DNA of 64,000 nucleotides. It comes from Vibrio nereis NBRC 15637. Lineage in GTDB: Bacteria; Pseudomonadota; Gammaproteobacteria; Enterobacterales; Vibrionaceae. Below the pieces are notes generated by a model. The model was not told where the DNA came from and did no database searches. It saw only the letters and a program-made list of their open reading frames with translations. Every line of letters starts with the position of its first letter. Within the stretch, counting starts at the first letter, position 1. The position numbers and the translations under genes were made by a program. Location: the NCBI RefSeq assembly GCF_001591105.1, contig NZ_BCUD01000002.1, positions 248,001 to 312,000 on the forward strand, in the 5' to 3' direction. Shown here piece after piece: positions 54,555-63,087 of this stretch.

Positions 54555-55048
54555 AAACACCTACCTTTGCAACGCTATTATCGTCTTGTTTAGTGTTATC
54601 TGTGTCTAGCAGCAGTGCTGCTTTTGGACAGATCTCTGAGCCAAATATCAAAGGCATTTTAACCGTGCATCAGATGACTCAAGGCCAGTTATTGTGGCTA
54701 AAAGGTCGTGTAGGAGATGGTTATTATGTCGGCCTAAATGGGCAAGGGCAGTCTTGCTCGCTAACCGTATCTGTTGCTATTGGTCAATACAGCGAAGATA
54801 GCCGTTTGGGCATCAAGCATGTGGGTGGGGTAAAGATTGCCATCACAAGCCAAAAGTTGAGTAATGCGATTTTAAACGGCCAACCTATTCGAAGTGACGA
54901 GTGGAACGTTACTCAAACTGACCAAGGCGTAGGAATCGATGGTTATATAATCAACGGAATCAGTCTCGAAGAGGGGTTTGCTCTAAACGCCAAAAGACGT
55001 TGGGTCTCTTGGCTGTTAGACGAGAAAGCAGAACCGGATTGCCAGTGA
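54551..55048 (+). CDS. Secreted hypothetical protein of the DUF805 operon
   Basis: 165 residues with signal peptide about 1-25 (SSSSAAFG-QISE). The mature part has a Gly-rich loop GDGYYVGLNGQGQSC and two Cys (residues about 72 and 164). No domain recognised. Translationally coupled to the DUF805 membrane protein by a 4-base overlap, so probably a functional pair at the inner membrane. Function unknown. Confidence 0.75.
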   Translation: MKTPTFATLLSSCLVLSVSSSSAAFGQISEPNIKGILTVHQMTQGQLLWLKGRVGDGYYVGLNGQGQSCSLTVSVAIGQYSEDSRLGIKHVGGVKIAITSQKLSNAILNGQPIRSDEWNVTQTDQGVGIDGYIINGISLEEGFALNAKRRWVSWLLDEKAEPDCQ

Positions 55049-55084
55049 TTTTAAATAGTCAGTGACTTTAAGAGTAAGGTTTTT

Positions 55085-55110
55085 ATGCCCCGTTTAGTCT
55101 AACGGGGCAT
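55085..55110. terminator. Hairpin between the DUF805 operon and the CMD gene
   Basis: Stem ATGCCCCGTT / AACGGGGCAT, 6-base loop, 36 bases after the DUF805 operon stop and 10 before the CMD gene stop. U-tail weak; probably a shared, partial terminator. Confidence 0.6.
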
Positions 55111-55120
55111 TGCCTGTTTG

Positions 55121-55468
55121 TTAGGCATTGGCAGCTTCAAACTCTTCAATTGCACCAAGTGCTTGTGTGCCGTAAGTGAAGGACGGTCCTCCTCCCATAA
55201 GAACAGCGACGTTAATCACCTCAACCAGCTCTTGTTTGCTTGCACCTGCTTTTAATGCGGCATACACATGAGCAGCAATACAGCCGTCACATCGAGCGGC
55301 GATTCCGATCCCAAGTGCAATCATTTCTTTTGTTTTCAGATCAACTTCACCCGGAGCCATCGCCGCTTGATGAAGATGTAGGAATGCCGATAAGGTTTCC
55401 GGGCTCTGTTTTTTGTACCCTTTTCCAAGAGTATTTTGATCTTTTAGAATTTCAGAATATGACTTCAT
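55121..55468 (-). CDS. Carboxymuconolactone decarboxylase (AhpD-like) family protein
   Basis: 115 residues. The CMD domain pattern KTKEMIALGIGIAARCDGCIAAHVYAALKAGASKQELVEVI, quoted here as ARCDGCIAAH, has the CxxC-x-x-H arrangement of AhpD-like peroxidase reductants. The C-terminus is NVAVLMGGGPSFTYG. So it may be a thiol-dependent antioxidant protein. Stands alone. Redox role is by family analogy. Confidence 0.88.
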   Translation of the reverse strand: MKSYSEILKDQNTLGKGYKKQSPETLSAFLHLHQAAMAPGEVDLKTKEMIALGIGIAARCDGCIAAHVYAALKAGASKQELVEVINVAVLMGGGPSFTYGTQALGAIEEFEAANA

Positions 55469-55611
55469 AACATTACCATAAGTAAAGGCTAAATAAGAAA
55501 TTGCTAATATACAGATTGCACAATGAAAATCAAGCCTATTGCATATGGTTTCGTTTACACCTACTCGGTTACTCGGCGTAGAAGGCAGTAATGCAGATTA
55601 TGTAACAGCCA

Positions 55612-56001
55612 TTACTCATCGAGATAAACGACTAACAAGTCGGCATCAACAGCATTGGCTACTTTAGGTACAGATGAGAACAGCCTGCTGAGCAATTTGT
55701 GGTGATGACCGCAGACTACGAGGTCGACTCCCATTTCTTTGACTAATCCTGACAGTTTGACGTGTAAGTCGCCGACAACGGCCAAAAATTCGGTGACGGG
55801 ATAGTCGACTTTTCCTGCTAACTCTTTTAGGTCATTCTCCAATGACAACTTTTCTTTTGGTGCTAGCACTACGCTGTCTGCCTCCACGTAGACAAAAGAA
55901 AGCTTGCATTTATTGCTTTTGGCTAGCGCAACCGCTTTATCAATAACAGCTTGGCTTGACGGAGATAAATCAATCGCCACCAATATATGTGTATAGTTCA
56001 T
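55612..56001 (-). CDS. Universal stress protein (UspA family)
   Basis: 129 residues, single Usp domain: starts YTHILVAIDLSPSSQAVIDKAVALAKS and ends VDLVVCGHHHKLLSRLFSSVPKVANAVDADLLVV. The ATP-binding loop GxHGx9GS is degenerate (GHHHKLLSRLFSSV), so it probably belongs to the non-ATP-binding UspA type. GGGAGACAAGG precedes the ATG. Same strand as the downstream P-loop ATPase but 146 bases away. Confidence 0.9.
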   Translation of the reverse strand: MNYTHILVAIDLSPSSQAVIDKAVALAKSNKCKLSFVYVEADSVVLAPKEKLSLENDLKELAGKVDYPVTEFLAVVGDLHVKLSGLVKEMGVDLVVCGHHHKLLSRLFSSVPKVANAVDADLLVVYLDE

Positions 56002-56147
56002 TACCTTGTCTCCCTATCCGTAGCTAAACACTTCAAGTCTAGCACTGTATGGAATGGTGTGAATTTCAGGTGGGTGGCTGTCCCAATCGAGAAATCCGAC
56101 TTGTGAAATTTTGAGCGGCTAGCGTCTCTTGCCTCATAGGCAGCGTG

Positions 56148-56735
56148 TTATGAGCCATTGCAGCGATTGATCACGTTTTCTAGCGTCATAATTCCAAACG
56201 TAATTTTCCGTACGAAGGATTCAGAACTGCCAACGAAATAAAAGTGAGGGTGCCTAGACCAGATTTTTTGCAGTTTTTTGTCCAGTTTAGCGGCTTGTGG
56301 GGATGATTCTTTTCTAATGGGGTTATTGCTGCTGATGTCTTGCCCACTGGCGGCGGCGGACTCAAAGAAAATCACCGCGTCATAACGAGCGATCTCTTTC
56401 TCAAAGCTAGAATTCACCGCTTTAAAAAATTCGTCTTCTTTACCAGGCCAGTAAGCGAGGCCATCCAGTGATCCTCGGTCACAGACAAGTAACCGATCTG
56501 GATACTGCACTTTATGGATATCTTCTAAGTTTTTCTGCAGTTGAAAAATGGTTTTTTGCACCATTTTTATTATTTGCTTGTTGTCTGAACGCGTAATTCC
56601 GCTGGAAAAAAGAACTGTGGCGGCTTCGGGGACAACCGCAATTTTATGGCATAGCTCTCTGCGGAACAGATCCAGAGCAGTGGTTTTTCCGCCTCCTGGA
56701 CCGCCAGTAACAACGACTTGCAGCTGTTTTTTCAT
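56148..56735 (-). CDS. P-loop ATPase of the AAA_28/NadR-like group
   Basis: 195 residues from ATG 56735 with GAGGCCTTG upstream. Walker A TGGPGGGKTTALD near 10-20; Walker B-like CDRGSLDGLAYWPG; a His-rich C-terminus. Similar to uncharacterised ATP/GTP-binding proteins in the AAA_28 family (nucleoside-kinase-like, NadR C-terminal type). Catalytic target unknown. Upstream, 142 bases away on the other strand, starts the CDGSH fusion. Confidence 0.8.
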   Translation of the reverse strand: MKKQLQVVVTGGPGGGKTTALDLFRRELCHKIAVVPEAATVLFSSGITRSDNKQIIKMVQKTIFQLQKNLEDIHKVQYPDRLLVCDRGSLDGLAYWPGKEDEFFKAVNSSFEKEIARYDAVIFFESAAASGQDISSNNPIRKESSPQAAKLDKKLQKIWSRHPHFYFVGSSESFVRKITFGIMTLENVINRCNGS

Positions 56736-56877
56736 CAAGGCCTCTAACTTGCTGGTTGTTATATAAAAAGCTTAGTCAAAAAAACGCGACTGGTTAGATT
56801 GAAATGACGACAGACATCACCTTTACTCTTAAAAGAGCAGGATGCAGTGCTTAGGGCATAACAGGAAGGTGGTATGT

Positions 56878-58446
56878 ATGAGTAAACCGGTGATCGCGGC
56901 CAATAAGCCGATAAAAGTCGAGCAAACGAAGGGTCAAGAATACTATTTTTGCGTTTGTGGTCACTCAAGTAACCAGCCTTACTGCGACGGTTCTCATAAA
57001 GGCACAGGCTTTAAACCGCAACGCTTTGTCGCCGAAGAAAACGGGGACGCCTACCTTTGCCGTTGTAAACATACCAAGAACCCTCCTTATTGCGATGGAA
57101 CGCATAAACAGTTTTCAGATGATCAGGTTGGCCAAGAAGGGCCAGGAGTCGAGGTTCAATCCGTACAAGGTATGCCAACCGCCGCAGCAACGAAAGAAGA
57201 ACCTACGGTTGAATTTATCCATCAACTGGCCAGAGAAGGGCTGAGCAAACTGGGCAGTCATGGCCCAATGACGGCGATGGGCGTACCTAGACATTCTTTA
57301 CCTCACTGGGACGATATACAAATCATGGTGGCGCAGATGGCCACTCAGCCTTTGCTTGAAAATGTGCCTGTCAAAACGGAGCTGGTTATCGGCCCCAAGG
57401 CGAAAAAACCGTTAAAGCTAAACATCCCCTTGTTTGTGTCAGACATGAGTTTTGGTGCACTGTCGGAAGAAGCAAAGGTGGCGCTGGCGAAAGGCGCGGA
57501 ATTGGCCGGGACGGGGATATGTTCTGGTGAAGGGGGAATGTTGCCTGAAGAACAAGCCGCGAATTCGCATTATTTTTATGAACTCGCCAGTGCGAAATTT
57601 GGCTATGACGAAACGAAATTAAAACAGGTACAAGCTTTCCACTTTAAAGGTGGTCAGGGTGCGAAAACGGGTACTGGCGGCCATTTACCTGCCGCTAAGA
57701 ATGTCGGAAAAATTGCGAAAGTGCGCGGTTTACAAGCGGGTACGCCTGCGGTTTCTCCGCCCACATTTGAAGATTTGCACACAGTGGAAGACTTTAAAAA
57801 GTTTGCCGATCACGTACGAAAAATCACTGGGGGGATTCCTATAGGCTTCAAGCTCAGTGCCAATCACATCGAGGAGGATATTCAATTTGCGGTCGATGCG
57901 AGTGCCGATTACATCATTCTGGATGGGCGTGGGGGCGGAACAGGTTCGGCACCAAGTATGTTTAGAGATCATATCAGTGTACCGACTATTCCGGCCTTAG
58001 CGCGAGCAAGAGCGTACCTTAATAAAATCGGCGCGAGCGGCGACGTGACATTTATCATTACAGGTGGTTTACGCGTACCGATGGATTTTGTAAAAGCGCT
58101 CGCTTTGGGGGCGGATGGCGTCGCTATTGCTAACAGCGCGATGCAATCGATCGGTTGTGTGGCGGCTAGAATCTGCAATACCAACAACTGTCCGGCGGGT
58201 ATCGCGACGCAGAGAGAAGATTTACGCCAACGGTTGAATGTGGAAAAGGCCTCTAACCAGTTGAAGAATTTTTTTGAGGCATCTACTGAGCTAATGCAGG
58301 TGATGGCAAGGGCATGCGGCCACCACGACTTGAATCAATTTAACCCCAATGATCTGGCGACATGGAACCGAGAAATGGCGCAGTTGTCCGGAGTCCGTTA
58401 TTCAGGGCTTCTGCCTATAAACCGCGATAATCGATCTGAGCAATGA
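56878..58446 (+). CDS. Two-CDGSH iron-sulfur domain fused to glutamate-synthase-type FMN domain
   Basis: 522 residues from ATG 56878 (AGGAAGGTGG upstream). Two tandem CDGSH motifs: CVCGHSSNQPYCDGSH about 25-40 and CRCKHTKNPPYCDGTH about 61-76, each a C-x-C-x2-(S/T)-x3-P-x-C-D-G-x-H 2Fe-2S site. Residues about 120-510 are the FMN-binding domain of GltB, with GGQGAKTGTGGHLPA, DGRGGGTGSAP (flavin-phosphate loop), and CVAARICNTNNC (CX5CX4C, 3Fe-4S ligands). No glutaminase domain, so it cannot make glutamate by the GltBD route. Likely an iron-sulfur flavin oxidoreductase; substrate unknown. Confidence 0.9.
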   Translation: MSKPVIAANKPIKVEQTKGQEYYFCVCGHSSNQPYCDGSHKGTGFKPQRFVAEENGDAYLCRCKHTKNPPYCDGTHKQFSDDQVGQEGPGVEVQSVQGMPTAAATKEEPTVEFIHQLAREGLSKLGSHGPMTAMGVPRHSLPHWDDIQIMVAQMATQPLLENVPVKTELVIGPKAKKPLKLNIPLFVSDMSFGALSEEAKVALAKGAELAGTGICSGEGGMLPEEQAANSHYFYELASAKFGYDETKLKQVQAFHFKGGQGAKTGTGGHLPAAKNVGKIAKVRGLQAGTPAVSPPTFEDLHTVEDFKKFADHVRKITGGIPIGFKLSANHIEEDIQFAVDASADYIILDGRGGGTGSAPSMFRDHISVPTIPALARARAYLNKIGASGDVTFIITGGLRVPMDFVKALALGADGVAIANSAMQSIGCVAARICNTNNCPAGIATQREDLRQRLNVEKASNQLKNFFEASTELMQVMARACGHHDLNQFNPNDLATWNREMAQLSGVRYSGLLPINRDNRSEQ

Positions 58447-58517
58447 ACCTTCAGGCTACATAATGGGTTTCACTAACACCCAGCTCCAAAGATGAATTTG
58501 GAGCCGAGAGATTGGCA

Positions 58518-59903
58518 TTAGAGCGGTTTAATGTTTTGGTTCATCCGGAAAAAGTTCATTGGGTCGAACTTCCTCTTAATCTCTTGCAAACGAGTAAAGG
58601 TTGGCCCATAGGCTGACTCTGTACGGTCTGATTCATCATGGGTTAAAAAGTTGATGTACGCGCCGCCACTCGCGTAAGGTTTTGTTTTAGCGAAAAACTC
58701 ACGCGCCCAAGCAATGCAACGTTCGTCTTCGTCCTCTGTATCCCAGCGTCCGTGTACGTTGAGTACGTAATTGGCGTCTCGACTTGAATAGGCCATCGAC
58801 TCTGGCGCAGGTCGTGCAGCCGCTCCACCAAGTGAAGCGATAAAAATTTCACATTGCGATGAAGGAAGTTGGCCTGCGTATTCGATTGCCGCGTCAATAA
58901 CCCCTTCACTAAGGTGAGTGAAGTTATGTGACTTCCAGTAATTGCGAGCCCCAGGGGTAAGTAGTGGGTCAAAGGCTTGCTGCCAAGCTGCGAACGGTTG
59001 CACGCCAATATGTTCACCGTGTACGTCACCAAATGCTCTTAATGGCTCAATCAGCTTTTCACCTTCAGACGGGTCACCGACATAACAGATCGCCAAAACC
59101 ACCACTTCTTTGCCGTGCACCTCTTCGGGCAAAAAAGGCAGTGGTGGTGCTTGTCGAGAAACCATCCAAACACTTAGCTCATCCGGAGCGGTTTCGGTAA
59201 AAGTGGCGAATTGGGTGATGATGGACTTGGCTTGCTCAAACGGAAAGACCATCAGCCCACTCAATACATCGGGTCCGACAGGGTGAAGCTGGAATTCGAA
59301 CTGGGTGACAATGCCAAAGTTCCCGCCGCCGCCGCGTAGCCCCCAGAATAGATCGGGGTTCTCGGTGGCGCTGGCGCGCAGTTGTCGCCCGTCAGCCGTG
59401 ACGACATTAGCCGATAAAAGACTGTCTACCGTCATGCCGTACTTTCGGGTTAACCAACCAAACCCACCGCCCAGTGTCAGGCCCGTAATACCAGTGGTAG
59501 AGTTGATGCCAACTGGAAGTGCCAGGGCGTGCTGTTGTGTTGCAGCGTCGACATCGCCCAATGTGCAACCGGGCTCGACTGTGGCTCGTTGAGTGTCTGG
59601 GTCAATGGTGACTTGCTTTAAGAGCGAGAGATCGATCACGATGCCATCGTCACACATGGCGTTACCCGCGATGTTATGCCCTCCGCCACGAACGGAGACG
59701 AGTAGGCCATTATCGCGCGCAAAGTTGACGGCTTCTACCACATCATCGGTGGACGTACAGCGGGAAATAATGCTGGGTTTGCGGTCGATCATCGCGTTCC
59801 AAATCTGGCGAACTTCATTATAGGATGGGTCGGTGGGCAGAATGACTTCGCCACCAAATTGATTTTTGAAGCCGTCTATTTTTGTTTGTTCTAAGCTTTT
59901 CAT
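58518..59903 (-). CDS. FAD-binding oxidoreductase of the berberine-bridge enzyme type
   Basis: 461 residues from ATG 59903 (GTGAGG upstream); the preceding 17 codons look non-coding. FAD_binding_4 domain with VRGGGHNIAGNAMCDDG (His for 8-alpha covalent FAD) and GGGFGWLTRKYGMTVD, where the second covalent-link Cys of bicovalent members is absent, so a single His link is expected. C-terminal BBE motif GGAYINFLTHDESDRTESAYG and the terminal Asn-rich FRMNQNI. Substrate unknown; relatives oxidise sugars or aromatic alcohols. Convergent with the CDGSH fusion gene; the two may be unrelated. Confidence 0.88.
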   Translation of the reverse strand: MKSLEQTKIDGFKNQFGGEVILPTDPSYNEVRQIWNAMIDRKPSIISRCTSTDDVVEAVNFARDNGLLVSVRGGGHNIAGNAMCDDGIVIDLSLLKQVTIDPDTQRATVEPGCTLGDVDAATQQHALALPVGINSTTGITGLTLGGGFGWLTRKYGMTVDSLLSANVVTADGRQLRASATENPDLFWGLRGGGGNFGIVTQFEFQLHPVGPDVLSGLMVFPFEQAKSIITQFATFTETAPDELSVWMVSRQAPPLPFLPEEVHGKEVVVLAICYVGDPSEGEKLIEPLRAFGDVHGEHIGVQPFAAWQQAFDPLLTPGARNYWKSHNFTHLSEGVIDAAIEYAGQLPSSQCEIFIASLGGAAARPAPESMAYSSRDANYVLNVHGRWDTEDEDERCIAWAREFFAKTKPYASGGAYINFLTHDESDRTESAYGPTFTRLQEIKRKFDPMNFFRMNQNIKPL

Positions 59904-60123
59904 ACGAGTTGCCTCACATGTTTTGCATGAGCGCGTGAACATCCAGAAAAGCAATATGTACAGCGTTCAAAGCGTCCATACTCAACAATTTTACTTAGCG
60001 TAGCTATTTAGTGTTTTAAACGAATCTGCTCCTACTGCTTACAAAGAGCAGCCTGAGCTATGATCGTAGTTCAAAGTAAGCAGATGCGCGTTATAAGGGG
60101 GGAATGCGTGTTTTTAAGACATG

Positions 60124-60164
60124 AAAAAAGGTCGTCAAGCGGCTCCCCACCAGACGACCTTTTT
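60124..60164. terminator. Terminator after the DUF2999 gene
   Basis: Stem AAAAAGGTCGTC / GACGACCTTTTT with a 16-base loop, 18 bases from the DUF2999 stop; U-tails on both strands. Confidence 0.85.
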
Positions 60165-60181
60165 GTGACATATAAAGGTGA

Positions 60182-60433
60182 TTACTTCTGCAGTTGCTCT
60201 TTGGCTGCTTCGACCTTCGAGAAATCAAGTCCTAGCTCTTCAACCGCTTCTTTAATCAAAGCAGGGTTTTGCATGACTTGGCCCATCAATAGTTGCAGTT
60301 TGTCTTGAGGTAACCCCAGTTGGCTGATTGTTGCCATTGCCGCAAGAGGGTTTTGTGTCAGCACTTCGAAAAGTTCGCTGATCTGTTGGTCACTGATATT
60401 ATTCTCTTTCAACATCGCAATAATCGGGTTCAT
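60182..60433 (-). CDS. Small DUF2999-type protein
   Basis: 83 residues from ATG 60433 with AAGGT upstream. All-helical, no Cys, with NPIIAMLKENNISDQQISELFEVLTQNP and a repeat-like second half QDKLQLLMGQVMQNPALIKE; the two halves look like a duplicated helix pair. I believe it is the DUF2999 family found in Vibrio. Function unknown. The GTG one codon before is possible as start. Confidence 0.7.
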   Translation of the reverse strand: MNPIIAMLKENNISDQQISELFEVLTQNPLAAMATISQLGLPQDKLQLLMGQVMQNPALIKEAVEELGLDFSKVEAAKEQLQK

Positions 60434-60641
60434 CACACTACCTTTTAAACACTAAATAAAATAGAAGCGCAGTTTACCACTGGGCTCGGTATGATTGCAC
60501 GTAGACAGATTCAACTCATCCATGATTAATCGCTCAAGGCGAGCCACTTGGTTCGCCTTTAAGTCCGATCTAATACGGCTGACTAATCACTAAGACAGCC
60601 CTTTTGGGTAAGTAAATGAGCCAACTTTTCGGTAAGGGTAA

Positions 60642-61307
60642 CTAGCGGCATAACCGCGCCAACCAGCGAAATAATTTAAACTGACTCGGTAAATAAAACA
60701 GATATTCAGGATGCCATTGCACGCCGTAAATGGGTTTATTCTCTGTACTTTCTATCGCTTGAATGAAGCTATCCAGATCTCGTCCTACAACGCGTAATCC
60801 TCTGCCAACATCTTTAATCGCTTGATGATGCAGGCTATTGACTCGTAACTTAGGTTTGCCGCATAACGTAAATAGATCGGAGTCTCTATCGACAAAAACC
60901 TGCTTGGTTGGCAGAAGCCCTGGGCGGTTATACGTCTGTTTGCGTAAATTTGAGATATCCGCATGTAAGTTGCCACCGAGTACGACATTAACCAGTTGTG
61001 CACCACGACAAATCCCCAAAATAGGCACATGATTTTCTAGTGCCCACTTGATCCACTCTATCTCTAGTTGATCGCGTTTTGGATCGAACTCGTCTCGTTC
61101 ACTTGCTTCTCCGCCATAGTGTTCAGGGTCAATATCATCACCACCGCCGATAATGACACCATCGAGCGAGTTCCCCGACCAACGGTGTTTCACACTGATT
61201 CTCTCAGGCTTTGCGCCCACTAAGATAAGCGCCAGTTTTGTGCACCACCAAGATGGTGACCAACTACGATGATTGCCCGTTACCCCAATTCTCGGTTTTT
61301 TATCCAT
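60642..61307 (-). CDS. Class I glutamine amidotransferase-like protein (peptidase C26)
   Basis: Hydrolyses a gamma-glutamyl bond or glutamine. 221 residues from ATG 61307 (GGAAG upstream). Catalytic Cys in PILGICRGAQLVNVVLGG, and His-Glu in GVQWHPEYLF. PuuD-like elements GGGDDIDPEHYGG. Shorter than PuuD (254). Its start lies inside the end of the preceding amidoligase gene (28-base overlap), so the two are coupled; the amidoligase would make gamma-amide bonds that this enzyme could reverse. This coupling is a known gene pairing in amidoligase surveys, as I recall. Confidence 0.88.
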   Translation of the reverse strand: MDKKPRIGVTGNHRSWSPSWWCTKLALILVGAKPERISVKHRWSGNSLDGVIIGGGDDIDPEHYGGEASERDEFDPKRDQLEIEWIKWALENHVPILGICRGAQLVNVVLGGNLHADISNLRKQTYNRPGLLPTKQVFVDRDSDLFTLCGKPKLRVNSLHHQAIKDVGRGLRVVGRDLDSFIQAIESTENKPIYGVQWHPEYLFYLPSQFKLFRWLARLCR

Positions 61308-62254
61308 AGGTTGACTTCCTTCACCCAATCATTGCGTTTTACACCAATCAGCGGCAGAGACAGTTGTCTAAAACGACGAGATAAAAAGTTCAGTGCCGTA
61401 GGATCAGCCGCTAAAACTTCGACTAAGTGCCATATATTCCAAGAGGTTGCGAAGCTCCAATGCGTATTTTCAATCAGACAATCTGGCAGGCGGTAATGAA
61501 ATGTCGGCCTTTGGTTTACTTTGCTGTCAGACACAGTGTTATGCACTCTCTGTTGATCAATAAAGGCAAATAACGGAAGCATATCCAAGGCGCGGTTCCG
61601 GCTTGGGTTATGAACAAGGTAATCGTCAATCAAATCACTCATATCCTGATACGTTTTGTCGAGAAGTAGTTCGACGTACTCTTCAGAATATAGCTGGATG
61701 TATGGGCTGATTTTTCTCGCTAAATTAACGTCATGCGCCTCATTGAGCCACCACTGTAATAGCCCAAATGCTTGCAAATAACGATGAACAGTCTGAACAT
61801 CAAGCGATGGAAGTTCAGGGTTAATATGAACACCAAAAGCAGCCACGACGGAGTCATCTGTGCCTTTAGCACCTGCATTGCGTAGAGCAGGGATAAGCTT
61901 ATCTAACTGTTCTAGCTTATCTAACGGGAATGGCGGAGAGACAATTTCTACTGGGACAACAGATAGCGCGATTTGATGTAAAAAATCCACCCACTCATGA
62001 CCATCATCGTTGATTTTTGCATCTAAAGCGGTGCTCTTAAGAAACTCCCAGTCTAATTCGACTTTGAATTTGCCGTATTCGGGTGTCTGCAAAATGTACT
62101 CAACAGCAGATTTTCTTTCGAGTTCACCACCGAATACATCTTTCAATATTTGTGTGACGTTTCCTATGGTTAGACCGGTAAATTCGATCTCAAATCCAAC
62201 ATGTCGCACGTCGTCATTTTCTGTGGTGGTTACAGGAGGTGTTTTAAAAGCCAT
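61280..62254 (-). CDS. Putative amidoligase (COOH-NH2 ligase-type, Amidoligase_2)
   Basis: Predicted ATP-dependent ligase of the glutamine-synthetase-like fold that joins a carboxyl to an amine. 324 residues from ATG 62254 (GGAGG 5 bases upstream; the ATG four codons earlier overlaps that site). Pattern VGFEIEFTGLTIGNVTQIL with the metal-binding Glu pair, FKVELDWEF, IVSPPFPLDKL, and FGVHINPELP with metal-binding His, is typical of the Amidoligase_2 family. Translationally coupled to the C26 gene. An inverted repeat lies 34 bases upstream. Target molecule unknown. Confidence 0.82.
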   Translation of the reverse strand: MAFKTPPVTTTENDDVRHVGFEIEFTGLTIGNVTQILKDVFGGELERKSAVEYILQTPEYGKFKVELDWEFLKSTALDAKINDDGHEWVDFLHQIALSVVPVEIVSPPFPLDKLEQLDKLIPALRNAGAKGTDDSVVAAFGVHINPELPSLDVQTVHRYLQAFGLLQWWLNEAHDVNLARKISPYIQLYSEEYVELLLDKTYQDMSDLIDDYLVHNPSRNRALDMLPLFAFIDQQRVHNTVSDSKVNQRPTFHYRLPDCLIENTHWSFATSWNIWHLVEVLAADPTALNFLSRRFRQLSLPLIGVKRNDWVKEVNLWIKNRELG

Positions 62255-62287
62255 CATAGCCTCCATTTGTTGATAAGATTAACAGAC

Positions 62288-62306
62288 TCAATAAGTTGCT
62301 TATTGA
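62288..62306. promoter_or_regulatory. Inverted repeat upstream of the amidoligase gene (possible operator)
   Basis: TCAATAAG-TTG-CTTATTGA, perfect 8-base arms, 34 bases before the amidoligase start. No U-tail, so it is not a terminator; placement fits an operator for a dimeric regulator. Confidence 0.5.
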
Positions 62307-62452
62307 ATAGCCCATTCATAACATAAATGACTATTTCAAAAAACATGAAACCTTTGCTATCTGTTTAAGATGAGCACCAAAGTGGACAAAAACAAGTTTT
62401 AGCCTTTATCAACGATCGGAGACATATAATCGAGGTTGGCTTCAATGGTTTT

Positions 62453-62656
62453 TTGCAAAGCTTGCTTAAGAATTGTCCCCGTTGTTACTCGTGGGTTGAG
62501 AATCAATGCGCGGTGTGCGGCATTGCGATCGCCTGTTACCAAATTAGGGAAAGCAGACTAACTCTGCTAGAATCCGCTCCCTTCCTATCTTCAGGACAAA
62601 GTGCGACAGTCTTGTTTAGAGCGGAAACCACACAACCCACTATCTCGGTTAGTTAG
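62453..62656 (+). CDS. Zinc-ribbon mini-protein
   Basis: 67 codons starting at TTG 62453. CPRCYSWVENQCAVCG is a CPxC-x9-CAVC zinc ribbon with two further Cys nearby (IACYQI). No ATG is in frame; an ATG at 62444 is in another frame and would give a different 38-codon peptide. Ribosome site is weak. It lies 17 bases before the VF530-type gene, which suggests co-expression. The zinc knuckle makes chance unlikely, but the start is uncertain. Confidence 0.5.
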   Translation: MQSLLKNCPRCYSWVENQCAVCGIAIACYQIRESRLTLLESAPFLSSGQSATVLFRAETTQPTISVS

Positions 62657-62673
62657 ATACTTAGGAACTCGTT

Positions 62674-63087
62674 ATGATGACTGATGAACAAAGAATTGAA
62701 TTACAACAAAATAATCCATTACACGGTCTTAAGTTAGAAACAATGCTGCAAGAACTGGTGGATTTCTATGGCTGGGACATTCTCGATACAGCTATGCGTT
62801 TTAACTGCTTTCATACCAACCCATCGGTTGCGAGCAGTGTGAAATATTTGAAGAAAACGGAGTGGGCGAGAGAAAAGCTAGAGAACTTCTACCTATACCG
62901 CTTTAAGCGTATGCCTCGTGCTTCTAGCGAAGAGTATGATCTGTCTCCGCGAGCTCGTACGTTCCCACATGGTCTGAAGCCGAAAGAACCAATGGAACTG
63001 ACGGTTGACTCAATCTTGAAGTCACAAGCTAAAGCGGCCTCTGCGCATAAAGAGCGCTCGTCACGTAATCGTCATTTTCGTCGTTAA
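62674..63087 (+). CDS. VF530/DUF2132 family protein
   Basis: 137 residues; the first two codons are both ATG, with AGGA upstream. Domain about 8-75: NNPLHGLKLETMLQELVDFYGWDILDTAMRFNCFHTNPSVASSVKYLKKTEWAREKLENFYLY, quoted in part as NNPLHGLKLETML and KKTEWAREKLENFYL. The VF530 structure is known and resembles a DNA-binding fold. The C-terminal half is basic (Arg/Lys/Ser-rich, ending RSSRNRHFRR), consistent with nucleic-acid contact. Terminator follows. Confidence 0.88.
   Translation: MMTDEQRIELQQNNPLHGLKLETMLQELVDFYGWDILDTAMRFNCFHTNPSVASSVKYLKKTEWAREKLENFYLYRFKRMPRASSEEYDLSPRARTFPHGLKPKEPMELTVDSILKSQAKAASAHKERSSRNRHFRR

Noticed and set aside
60642..61307. PuuD of the putrescine pathway.
   Set aside because: Shorter than PuuD, no puuABC nearby, and coupled to an amidoligase.
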